DNA of 64,000 nucleotides from 34-65-8 sp046294735 (GTDB lineage Bacteria; Pseudomonadota; Alphaproteobacteria; Sphingomonadales; Sphingomonadaceae). Shown here in pieces: positions 17,025 to 25,000 of this stretch; within the stretch, counting starts at the first letter, position 1, and each line of letters starts with the position of its first letter. Position numbers and translations under genes: made by a program. Location of the stretch: positions 62,001 through 126,000 of the forward strand of contig JBKBKB010000004.1 in assembly GCA_046294735.1 (NCBI GenBank). The letters are read 5' to 3'. The notes beneath the pieces are model-generated. The model worked only from the letters and a program-made list of their open reading frames with translations. It made no database searches and was not told the DNA's origin.

Positions 17025-17057
17025 AAACCCCGGCGGCACATCACCGCCGGGGTTTTT
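17025..17057 (+). terminator. Rho-independent terminator of glnB-glnA
   Basis: AAACCCCGGCGG (17025-17036) pairs perfectly with CCGCCGGGGTTT (17044-17055) around a 7-nt loop, followed by further T residues. It is 26 bp past the glnA stop and ends 85 bp before the next start. Confidence 0.92.
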
Positions 17058-17141
17058 CTCGGCCGGATGAATTGTGACCGCAGCTGTCATTTGCACGTCA
17101 GACGTTCGGCCGACATAGTGCGCCCGGCAAGGGAGGCGAGA

Positions 17142-20018
17142 GTGCGACTGAGGCGGCTGACACTGGCATGGGCAACAGGTCTGGCGCTCATCCTGGGAGC
17201 GACGGCATCGCTGGCGCAGGACACCACCCTCCCCCCGGGATCGGACGACGTCGCCACGTTGATTGCCGAGGGACAGCTGGCTGAGGCGCTTGCCCGGGCA
17301 GAAACCTTTCTCGCAAGCGCCCAGTCAGCCCATGGCCGCGACAGCCGGGAAGCGGCAGAGGCACGCCTGCCGCTGGCCTATGCCCTGTTCGCCTCTGGCC
17401 AGCTCGACCGTGCCGTCACCGCGATGAGTGAACGCGCGGCGATCCACACCCGACTTTCGGGCGCGAACAGCGATCTTGCCGTCCGGGCCGAATCGGACCT
17501 GACTTCCGTGATGATCGATGCCGCCCGGCGCCACGGCGATGCGGGCAACTGGGCCGCATCAGAACCCCTGTGGGAACGCGTGGTTACCAATTATGCCCGG
17601 TTCCGGGGCGAAGGCGATCGCGACGGGCTGAACTTTCGCCGCCAGCTGGCCACCAGCATCAAGAACCAGGGCCGCCCCGCGGACGCGGAACCGGTCATGC
17701 GCCGAACGCTCGAACTGGCCGACAATCAGCTCGGCCCCGACGACCTGGTTACCCTGGACATCATCAATGATCTGGGCCGGGTGGTCGAAGCCCAGGGCCG
17801 CCATTCCGAGGCGGAGCGGCTTTATCGCGAAGCGCGCAGCAAGGGTGAGGCGCGGTTCGGACCGGATCATCCGGGTGTCCTGGTTTATGGCCAGAACCTC
17901 GGCGCGTCGCTGCTCTATCAGGGGCGTCTGGCTGATGCAGAGCCCATTGCGCGCGATGTGCTGGAACGGCGCAAACGCGTGCTTGGACCCGATGATCCGC
18001 ACACGCTCTACAGCATGAGCGATTTGGCCAGCATCCTGACTTTTGGTGAGGATCCTGCTCGTGCCGGACCGATCTGGACCGAACTGCTCGAACGCGCCGA
18101 GCGGACCCTGGGCAAGGATCACCCGCAGATTGCGGAAATGCGGACCAGTTATGCGGTCTATCTCGACCGTGCGGGCACCAGTCCGCTGGCGGCGCTGGCC
18201 GAGGCGCGCGAGGCCGCTGCCGCAGTCCGCGCGCGCCGCAGCGCGGTGGGGCTGGACCCGCGCGGCCAGCGCAGTCTGGCCAACTTTACCGAGATCGATG
18301 CATTCTATTTCAAGCTGTTGCTGCACACCCTGCGCCAGGCAGGGGATGCCCAGACAGACTTGCCGCTGCCCCGCCGCGTTGCCCTGTTCAATGAAGCCTT
18401 TGTCTCGATCCAGGAAGCGATGGAAAACCCCGCCAACATGGCCGTGATCCGCCGCACGGCCGAGCGGGCCGCAGCCCAGCGAGGGCCGGAACTGGCTCGG
18501 CTCGCCAGCGAACGGCAGACCCTGTCAGATCAGTGGGTGAGCTCCGCCAACGACCGGCGCGAGGCGCTGGCGAGTCAGGCAAGCGGCATCCGTCTGGCCG
18601 AACTGGAGCAGGCTCAACGCGCGATCGAGGCACGGATTGCGCAGATCGATGAGCGGTTCGCAGCCGAGTTTCCCGATTTCTTCGCCCTGCTGCGCCCTGC
18701 CGCTGTTACCGCGGATGAAATGCGCGTCATGCTGAAGCAAACCCCAGATGAAGCGGTGGTCATGGTCCTGCCAACAGCGTTCGGAACCCATGTCATCGCC
18801 TTGTCCGGTACGCGAATGGACTGGCAGGTCTCGGACCTGGCGGAGCCAGTCATCAACCTTGCGGTCAAGCGCCTGCGATGGGATTTGGGCGCATCGGTCG
18901 ACGTGTCGCCGAAAGAGGAAGAGGAATGGCTGGCGGAAGGTGAAGGGGCCTATCCATTCGACCGGGCGATGGCATTCGGCCTCTATCGCCAGCTGATCGA
19001 ACCGGTCGAACATGTCCTGGCGGGCAAGCGCCATGTCTATGTGGTGGCAGGGGGGAGCCTGTCGAGCCTGCCCTTCGGCGTGCTGGTGACGGAACAACCG
19101 CAGGGACAGGACGGCGATCCGGCCAATCTGCGGGCAACGCGGTGGCTGGCCGACAAGTATGCTCTGGTGCAGTTGCCATCGCTCCAATCGCTTGGCTTCC
19201 TGCGCCGCTTCGGGAGCAGCGATGCCGAAACCAGCGGCTTCATCGGGTTCGGCGACCCGGTGCTGGACGGGCGCGCAGTCCAGCGCGGCGGGGGCAAGGC
19301 GGTGCGGGGAACGCGCGGCGGGGCGATCCCGGTTGCAGCCGGCTATCGCGATCAGGCCCGTGGCGGAGCGCCCACAGTCGACCTGGCCGCGCTCAGGGCG
19401 CTGGCCCGGCTGCCTGGGACGGCAGAGGAGCTGGAGAAGATCCGCCGGGTGCTCAATGCCCCCGCCAGCGCAGTTATGATGGGTGCGCAGGCCACCGAGC
19501 GCGCGGTCAAACGGTCCGACCTTAGCAAGGCCAGTGTCATTGCATTTGCCACGCATGGCCTCCTGGCGGGTGAGATTGATGGCGCGAGCGAACCCGGACT
19601 GGTGTTCACGCCCCCGGCACAGGCTTCCGCCGAGGATGACGGCCTGCTGTCCATGTCGGAAATCGCGGCGCTGCGGATGAATGCAGACTGGGTGATCCTG
19701 TCGGCCTGCAACACCGCAGCTGGTGACGGCAGCCAGGGTGCCAGCGGCCTGTCTGGCCTGGCGCGGGCGTTCTTCCTGGCGGGCGCGAAAAGCCTGCTTG
19801 CCTCGCACTGGCCGGTACGTGACGACGTGGCGGCACAGCTGACCGTGCGAGCGATTGCCATCGGCTCGCAAAACCGCACATTGTCCCGGGCCGAGGCGCT
19901 CCAGCGGGCGATGCAGGAGATCCGCAATAACCCTTCGCGCGACAGTGACAGCGACACCTGGGCCCACCCCAATGCCTGGGCTCCGTTTACCCTGATCGGG
20001 GATGCAAGCGGACGCTAG
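17142..20018 (+). CDS. Exported TPR-CHAT domain protein (caspase-like peptidase family)
   Basis: A 958-residue protein with three parts: a signal peptide (about residues 1-25, ending A-S-L-A-Q), tetratricopeptide-type repeats (about 30-340, with repeated blocks such as L-G-R-V-V-E-A-Q-G-R and A-E-R-L-Y-R-E-A), a helical linker to about 560, and a C-terminal CHAT domain. The caspase-like dyad is intact: H805 in A-T-H-G and C856 in S-A-C-N-T-A, with a following Gly/Ala-rich segment ending S-H-W-P-V. The GTG start follows AAGGGAGGCG; an ATG 75 bp earlier would bury the signal peptide. Substrate unknown; export implies action outside the cytoplasm, unlike CRISPR-associated TPR-CHAT. Confidence 0.85.
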   Translation: MRLRRLTLAWATGLALILGATASLAQDTTLPPGSDDVATLIAEGQLAEALARAETFLASAQSAHGRDSREAAEARLPLAYALFASGQLDRAVTAMSERAAIHTRLSGANSDLAVRAESDLTSVMIDAARRHGDAGNWAASEPLWERVVTNYARFRGEGDRDGLNFRRQLATSIKNQGRPADAEPVMRRTLELADNQLGPDDLVTLDIINDLGRVVEAQGRHSEAERLYREARSKGEARFGPDHPGVLVYGQNLGASLLYQGRLADAEPIARDVLERRKRVLGPDDPHTLYSMSDLASILTFGEDPARAGPIWTELLERAERTLGKDHPQIAEMRTSYAVYLDRAGTSPLAALAEAREAAAAVRARRSAVGLDPRGQRSLANFTEIDAFYFKLLLHTLRQAGDAQTDLPLPRRVALFNEAFVSIQEAMENPANMAVIRRTAERAAAQRGPELARLASERQTLSDQWVSSANDRREALASQASGIRLAELEQAQRAIEARIAQIDERFAAEFPDFFALLRPAAVTADEMRVMLKQTPDEAVVMVLPTAFGTHVIALSGTRMDWQVSDLAEPVINLAVKRLRWDLGASVDVSPKEEEEWLAEGEGAYPFDRAMAFGLYRQLIEPVEHVLAGKRHVYVVAGGSLSSLPFGVLVTEQPQGQDGDPANLRATRWLADKYALVQLPSLQSLGFLRRFGSSDAETSGFIGFGDPVLDGRAVQRGGGKAVRGTRGGAIPVAAGYRDQARGGAPTVDLAALRALARLPGTAEELEKIRRVLNAPASAVMMGAQATERAVKRSDLSKASVIAFATHGLLAGEIDGASEPGLVFTPPAQASAEDDGLLSMSEIAALRMNADWVILSACNTAAGDGSQGASGLSGLARAFFLAGAKSLLASHWPVRDDVAAQLTVRAIAIGSQNRTLSRAEALQRAMQEIRNNPSRDSDSDTWAHPNAWAPFTLIGDASGR

Positions 20019-20054
20019 CGCACCGCGCGCGGATGCCTTAATGCCGCGCCTGCA

Positions 20055-20081
20055 ATGACAACTGGCGCTGACCCACGATGA
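20055..20081 (+). other. Possible 8-codon leader ORF overlapping the antiporter start
   Basis: An ATG at 20055 opens eight codons (M-T-T-G-A-D-P-R) and stops at TGA 20079-20081, which overlaps the antiporter ATG at 20078 as ATGA. Both ATGs are followed by the same ACAACTG, so the two start regions are a short direct repeat. It may only be a chance duplication, or it may couple translation. Confidence 0.3.
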
Positions 20082-21031
20082 CAACTGCCTTGCTTATCCT
20101 TGGCGGTCTGATGCTTTTGGCGGGGGGTGGCGAACTGATCGTTCGCGGCGCAGTCGGCCTGTCGCAATTGCTGCGGATTTCACCTCTTTTGGCCGGCCTG
20201 ACCATTGTCGGGTTCGGCACTTCGGCCCCCGAACTGGCGACCGGTATTCAGGCAGCCTTGACCGGCGCACCAGGTATCGCGGTGGGTAATGTCATCGGCT
20301 CAAATGTGGCGAACATCCTGCTGATTCTGGGTATATCGGCGCTGGTCATGCCGTTGGCCGTCAATCCGGCTGCATTCAAGCGCGATTCGCTTGCTCTGAC
20401 CGGCTCGGCCCTGCTCTGTGCCGGCGCCATCCTTACCGGACGGATTGAATGGCTGATGGGTGCGGTGCTGGTTCTGGCACTGACCGGCTATATCTGGTGG
20501 GCCTACCACTCCGAAGCCCGCGCGGACGATGACGAGGCCCATCGCCATATAGAGGAAACCTCGGAAACCACGCCAAGGACAAACAATGGCTGGATTCTCG
20601 GGCTGATGGTCGTCGCAGGACTGGCTGGGGCAATTTTTGGTGCGCGGCTGCTGGTGCAGGGCGCAGTCATTCTGGCCAGTGCGGCGGGCGTGTCCGAAAG
20701 CGTGATCGGCCTTACCGTCGTCGCCATTGGCACATCACTGCCGGAGCTGATCGCCTGCCTGATCGCGGTGTGGAAGCGCCACCCGGATGTCGCTCTGGGC
20801 AATGTGGTCGGCTCCAATATCTACAATGTCCTCGGCATCCTTGGCCTGACTGCAATCGTCCATCCGATTGACGTGCCCGCCGAGATCATCCGGTTCGACG
20901 TGCCGATCCTGCTGGCGGTAACCGCCTTGTTGCTGGTGCAGCTGCGCAGCGGATGGAAGATATCCCGCATGGAAGGCGCACTGCTAGTCGCACTCTACGC
21001 CGGATATACGGTGTTCCTGATCCTGCGCTGA
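20078..21031 (+). CDS. Calcium/sodium antiporter (CaCA family, YrbG-like)
   Basis: An inner-membrane cation exchanger of 317 residues with about ten transmembrane helices in two inverted halves. Each half carries the alpha-repeat: G-F-G-T-S-A-P-E-L near residue 46 with G-N-V-I-G-S-N, and A-I-G-T-S-L-P-E-L near 217 with G-N-V-V-G-S-N. The two P-E-L acids bind the cation. A charged acidic/histidine loop (D-D-D-E-A-H-R-H) lies between the halves. Ion specificity cannot be read from sequence. It is 59 bp past the CHAT gene and converges on the HTH unit. Confidence 0.9.
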   Translation: MTTALLILGGLMLLAGGGELIVRGAVGLSQLLRISPLLAGLTIVGFGTSAPELATGIQAALTGAPGIAVGNVIGSNVANILLILGISALVMPLAVNPAAFKRDSLALTGSALLCAGAILTGRIEWLMGAVLVLALTGYIWWAYHSEARADDDEAHRHIEETSETTPRTNNGWILGLMVVAGLAGAIFGARLLVQGAVILASAAGVSESVIGLTVVAIGTSLPELIACLIAVWKRHPDVALGNVVGSNIYNVLGILGLTAIVHPIDVPAEIIRFDVPILLAVTALLLVQLRSGWKISRMEGALLVALYAGYTVFLILR

Positions 21032-21038
21032 AATAGCG

Positions 21039-21128
21039 CTATCTCTGCTTGAGCATCCCGCGCTGCCCGGCTGCCCAGAACGCAGCCAACAACACCAACG
21101 TCCAGAAATGGGTCAGTATGTCGAGCAT
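21039..21128 (-). CDS. Possible 29-residue single-helix membrane peptide
   Basis: An ATG at 21128 opens a 29-codon frame, 31 bp downstream of the HTH gene on the same strand. The peptide has one hydrophobic helix (about residues 3-20, W-T-L-V-L-L-A-A-F-W) and a basic tail R-G-M-L-K-Q-R. The ribosome site (GGGAC) is weak and such short frames arise by chance. Position in an operon-like order with a small XRE regulator and the amphipathic composition are the only support. Confidence 0.35.
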   Translation of the reverse strand: MLDILTHFWTLVLLAAFWAAGQRGMLKQR

Positions 21129-21159
21129 TGACGGTCCCGAAGCAAAGCCGAGGTGGCGG

Positions 21160-21366
21160 TCATTCGCTGGGCTCCCACTGGTCGATGAACAGGTCCGGCA
21201 CAGTAACGCCAAACAGCTTGGCCATCCGCAATGCCAGCGGCAGGGAAGGATCATACTTGTCGGTTTCGACCGCATTGATGGTCTGCCGCGAAACGCCGAG
21301 CCGGCGCGCCAGCTCACCCTGGCTCCAGCCCTGTGCCTCGCGGTAGTCCTTGACGTGGTTCTGCAC
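21160..21366 (-). CDS. Small XRE-family HTH transcriptional regulator
   Basis: A 68-residue DNA-binding protein consisting of a single Cro/C1-type helix-turn-helix. The recognition region W-S-Q-G-E-L-A-R-R-L-G-V-S-R-Q-T-I lies at about residues 14-30, followed by N-A-V-E-T-D-K-Y-D-P-S-L. It resembles the YozG-like stand-alone regulators that sit beside small membrane proteins. GTG start with GGAG eight bases upstream. It is divergent from the lysozyme gene; a large palindrome next to its start is the likely autoregulatory operator. Confidence 0.85.
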   Translation of the reverse strand: MQNHVKDYREAQGWSQGELARRLGVSRQTINAVETDKYDPSLPLALRMAKLFGVTVPDLFIDQWEPSE

Positions 21367-21382
21367 CGGATCGCTCCGTCAC

Positions 21383-21419
21383 CTGACAAGAACTCTTTAC
21401 TGTAAAGAGCTCTTGTCAG
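21383..21419. promoter_or_regulatory. 37-bp near-perfect palindrome (putative HTH operator)
   Basis: CTGACAAGAACTCTTTAC (21383-21400) is followed by one T and then GTAAAGAGCTCTTGTCAG (21402-21419): 18-bp arms with one mismatch. A partial third copy of the half site (GAGTCTTTAC) follows at about 21425. It sits 17 bp upstream of the HTH start, in the gap shared with the lysozyme gene, where an autoregulator would bind. It could also form a hairpin in RNA from either strand. Confidence 0.7.
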
Positions 21420-21494
21420 TCAAGGAGTCTTTACAATAAATCGTTCCGCTGGAGAAAATCGTTTTCCTACAGCACACAATTCTGCTTCCTGTCC

Positions 21495-21520
21495 CAGCCT
21501 CGCCGTAGACCACGAGGCTG
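21495..21520 (+). promoter_or_regulatory. Hairpin masking the lysozyme ribosome site
   Basis: CAGCCTCG (21495-21502) pairs perfectly with CGAGGCTG (21513-21520) across a 10-nt loop. The 3' arm contains GAGG, the lysozyme Shine-Dalgarno sequence, and ends three bases before the ATG. Folding would hide the site, so translation is likely held low unless the stem opens. Function inferred. Confidence 0.5.
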
Positions 21521-21523
21521 CCG

Positions 21524-22018
21524 ATGAACCACCGCTCCACTTTGCCCCGCCCGACCCGCATCGGCTCCGCCGGGGTCGATCTGATCAAGCGCTTTGAAGG
21601 GTGCGCCAGGCTGCGCGCGGACGGTCGGTTCGCTGCCTACCCTGACCCGGGCACCGGCAGCGTGCCGTGGACCATCGGCTGGGGCGCCACCGGCCCAGGT
21701 ATCGGACCGGGCACGATCTGGACGCAGCAGGAATGCGATGAACGCCTGGCCGAGGATCTTGCCCGCTATGCTGCGGAAGTGGCGATCGCGCTTGGAGAGG
21801 CCGACACCACACAAAACCAGTTCGATGCTCTGGTCAGCTTTCATTACAACACGGGTGCGATTGCCTGGGCCACCCTCACCCGTCGGCACAAGGCGGGGGA
21901 CCATGCCGCTGCAGAACGTGAATTCGCCCGCTGGGTTCGGGCTGGCGGCCGGGTCCTGACCGGGCTGGTTCGCCGCCGAGCCGCCGAGGCACGACTCTAC
22001 GCCATGCCCGATCAGTAA
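21524..22018 (+). CDS. GH24 lysozyme (phage-type endolysin)
   Basis: A 164-residue muramidase that cuts peptidoglycan. Expected catalytic residues of the T4/lambdoid family are present: E25 in I-K-R-F-E-G, D41 in Y-P-D-P-G-T-G and T50 in W-T-I-G-W-G. C-terminal motifs N-Q-F-D-A-L-V-S-F-H-Y-N-T-G and G-L-V-R-R-R-A-A-E follow. No signal peptide or signal-anchor is seen, so it would need a holin or lysis to reach the wall. No phage structural, holin or spanin genes are adjacent; it is either a domesticated prophage leftover or a gene-transfer-agent/stress lysis gene. It ends 7 bp inside the tamB 3' end on the other strand. Confidence 0.88.
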   Translation: MNHRSTLPRPTRIGSAGVDLIKRFEGCARLRADGRFAAYPDPGTGSVPWTIGWGATGPGIGPGTIWTQQECDERLAEDLARYAAEVAIALGEADTTQNQFDALVSFHYNTGAIAWATLTRRHKAGDHAAAEREFARWVRAGGRVLTGLVRRRAAEARLYAMPDQ

Positions 22019-25000
22019 TCCCGGCTGACGCGGGCCGAGACACTCTCGCGCCCGATGGTAGAAATCGAGCCGAGCAGCGATAGCCAGCTGGTCACTCGGT
22101 ATTCGACTTCTGTCGCAGTGTAGCCGCGCCCGTCGGTGATGATTTCGATATAGGCCCGCCCTCCGATATTCTCGCCCAGCGCCACACCGGTCCCTCGCCC
22201 GGTCGCAGGATCAGCGCTGACGATGCGTAGTCGGTCCAGCCCGATCGCGGTTCGCAGGCTGTTGATCGGATCGAGCCCTCCGCCGCCCCGCAGACTGGCG
22301 ACTGCCGCGCCCAGCTGCAGCGCATCGGTGGCGGACAGTTCGTTGATCGAGCCGCCGAACAGGAGCCGCGCAAGGATTTCCTCTTCGGGCAAGGCAGGAG
22401 TGGAGGAAAAGGTAATCTCCGGCTGCTGCGCCCGGCCAGCGACTTTCACCTGAACCTCTGTGCCATCGCGCTGCGATTCGGCAAGGATATCGAGCCGGGG
22501 GTCGATCGACACGGTTTCATCAAAGGCAATCCGTCCGCGGGTCAATTCAAACCGGCTCCCGGCAAAAGTGTAGTCACCCCGAACCAGCTGCGCCTGACCG
22601 CCAATCCGAGGGTCGCTGGTGGTACCCCGCAAGCGGATGTCGGCGCTCCACTCGCTCGCCAGACCCAGGCCATCAACCGCGATCCCCCGGGGTGCCCGGG
22701 CATCGATCAGATAGCGCCACTGACTGCGAGCGGCACGACGCGGCGCAACATCGGAGGGCAGGTTAACTTCGCGCGTGCGGATTTGCGGCAATTCCTGCAC
22801 TGCCGCAGCCTGCCCCAGCTTCCAGCTTGCCCGGTCCACGCTGACCCGTCCGGCAATAGTGCCGGTCACTCCATCCGAGACAATCCGCAACGGGCCGGTA
22901 ACCGTTGCGGCCAGCCCTGCGGCATCAACCAGGCGCGCATTGCTGGCCGCGATCCGGATATCCAATCCGGGGCCGCGCGTGCCCAGGTTGGTCAAGTCTA
23001 CCGACCCGCTGCCACTGATCCGCCCGTTGCCGTTGGTAGTGCCGCTGAACCGAGTTAAACGCAGGCGCGAACCTGAAAACGTGCCGCGAACACTCGCGTT
23101 GCTGACATCGGTTCCGCTCAGACCGCTTCGAATGCGCAAACTATCACTCGATAGCGATCCGCGCACTTGTGGCTCTGCCAGCGTTCCTGAGAGGTTGGCA
23201 GCAAGAGCGACTGGCCCAGTCAGATCGAAGGCATCGATCGCTGCCAGCCGCCACAACGCATCGGCTGGCCCGGAATAGCGTGCCTGTGCGGAGAGTGCGC
23301 CGCGCTGCAACCGCTGCGCCAGACCGCCATCGCCGGGCAGCCCGGTAATCCGCGCCTGCAACCGGCCGCGCCGCTCACCCCCTTCGGAAATGGTCGCGCG
23401 TGCTTCCAGACGGTTGGCAGAAAGTTGCGCGACCAGAGCGAGGTCCGATGGTCGAGCGGTGAGGACCAGGCCCGAGCGCGTCAAACCGGTGACCTTGACC
23501 CGCGCCGAACCGGTCGGGGCGGCAGTAGCGCCCCAGCGGAAATCGACCAGCCCGGACATAGTGCCGCCCAGCCCGAGATCCGGCGAGACAATGTCAAGCA
23601 CGGTCAACGGCACTCGTGCCAAGTGCAGGTCCAGGCTGGTGCCGGAATCGCCAAACCGACCTTCGGCCAACATGACGCCCCGGCCATAATTGATCTGCGC
23701 GCGCTGCAGTTGCCAGCCGCCATCACCAGTCCGGGCCAGCGCCGCGCGTTGGGGCATCCGGATCGCCCGTCCGGCATATTCGCCTCGCGCGGCCACTGCG
23801 ATCCGCTGCGGTGCGATCGCGGCATTGAGTTGCAGGTCGAACCCGCTGCCCCGCCGACCAGACATGGCGGCAGTCACCTCTCCGGTTCCGTTGACCAGTC
23901 TGGCCTGCCCCGCCACCCGGCCAAGGAACAAAGTACCCAGCATCACGCCCTCTGCATAGGCGCTTCCGTTCAAGGTCGTCTGCCCTTGGGCGAGGAGACC
24001 ATTCCCTTCAATCTGCGCCCTGCGCACGGAAATCCCGGTGTCTCCGCCGAAAACCGCATTGCGCAAGGCCAGATTGACAGCGATCGCCTGTCCGGCACCG
24101 CGCTGTGTCAGGCCGATCGTACCGTTGACCCCACCACCGGCCAGCGCAAGTCGCCCGCTTGGGCCGCTTTCTCCGAACACAAGTTCACCGGTCACATCGG
24201 TCCGCCATACCCGCAATTGGCGGACGGCCAGCCGCGCGGGCTCGTTGGCCGGCATTAGCAACAGACCATTCCCATTGAAGGGACCAAGCATCGATTCACC
24301 CACTGTCTCGATCGCCAGCCCGTCGCCCTCCGGCGCGATGACCAGCCGGACGTCGCGCAGGCCCGCCGCAGGGAGCGGATCGGCCAGTACCAGCACGGCG
24401 CGCGGCCCGTTGCCGTCGAGCGTGGCTTCGACAGTGAACGGGCCGTAATCGGCCTGGCGTCCCCGTCCCGTCAGAATCGTGCGCCCACTTTCGACCCGTC
24501 CGTCCAGCACTGCGTTCAGGCGGACCGAGCCAATCGCAAGGCGTGAAAAGCTGACCGGGCGGGCAGCGCCAAGCGAGAGGCCGCCCCTGAAGGCAATGTT
24601 CGGCCCGGCCAGATTGGCAACCGTCGCGTTGCTGACCGGAGTGACACGTCCGTCAAGTTCGGCATCAAGTGTCCATGGCAACCCCGATGCCAGACGGAAG
24701 ACAATGCGGGCCCCGGTGTTGACTGTGCCCAGTCCATCGACAGGCAGATTGTTGAGCGTGACCGGCCCTGCCAGGCCAATGGCCCCGCTGTCAATTTGCC
24801 CGCGCAAGGCCAGGCGCGCCTGCGCACCGGGAAAGGTCACTGCCAGGTCGTCCGACCGCAACGCACTGCCCTCGATCACCAGCGTCGCCTTGATTGTGCC
24901 GTTGCGCAGGCGCGGATCGGCCATGGCATTGCCTGTCTCCACGGCTGTCAGTGCCGCATCGACCGGGATTGTCCAGCGTTCCCCGTCGAAGCGCGCCACA

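Noticed and set aside
15572..17044. Long antisense open frame (about 490 codons) across glnA
   Set aside because: A codon-bias shadow of a fully conserved glutamine synthetase gene; Val/His-rich with no domains.
17142..20018. Type III-E CRISPR-like TPR-CHAT system
   Set aside because: No direct repeats, spacer array or cas genes are seen in the window, and the protein has an export signal.
18525..20084. Long antisense open frame across the TPR-CHAT gene
   Set aside because: Shadow of the sense gene; the sense frame has a signal peptide, repeats and an intact catalytic dyad.
21524..22018. Active prophage
   Set aside because: Only a lysozyme and a small regulator are present; no capsid, tail, integrase or attachment repeats are visible and the neighbours are core genes.
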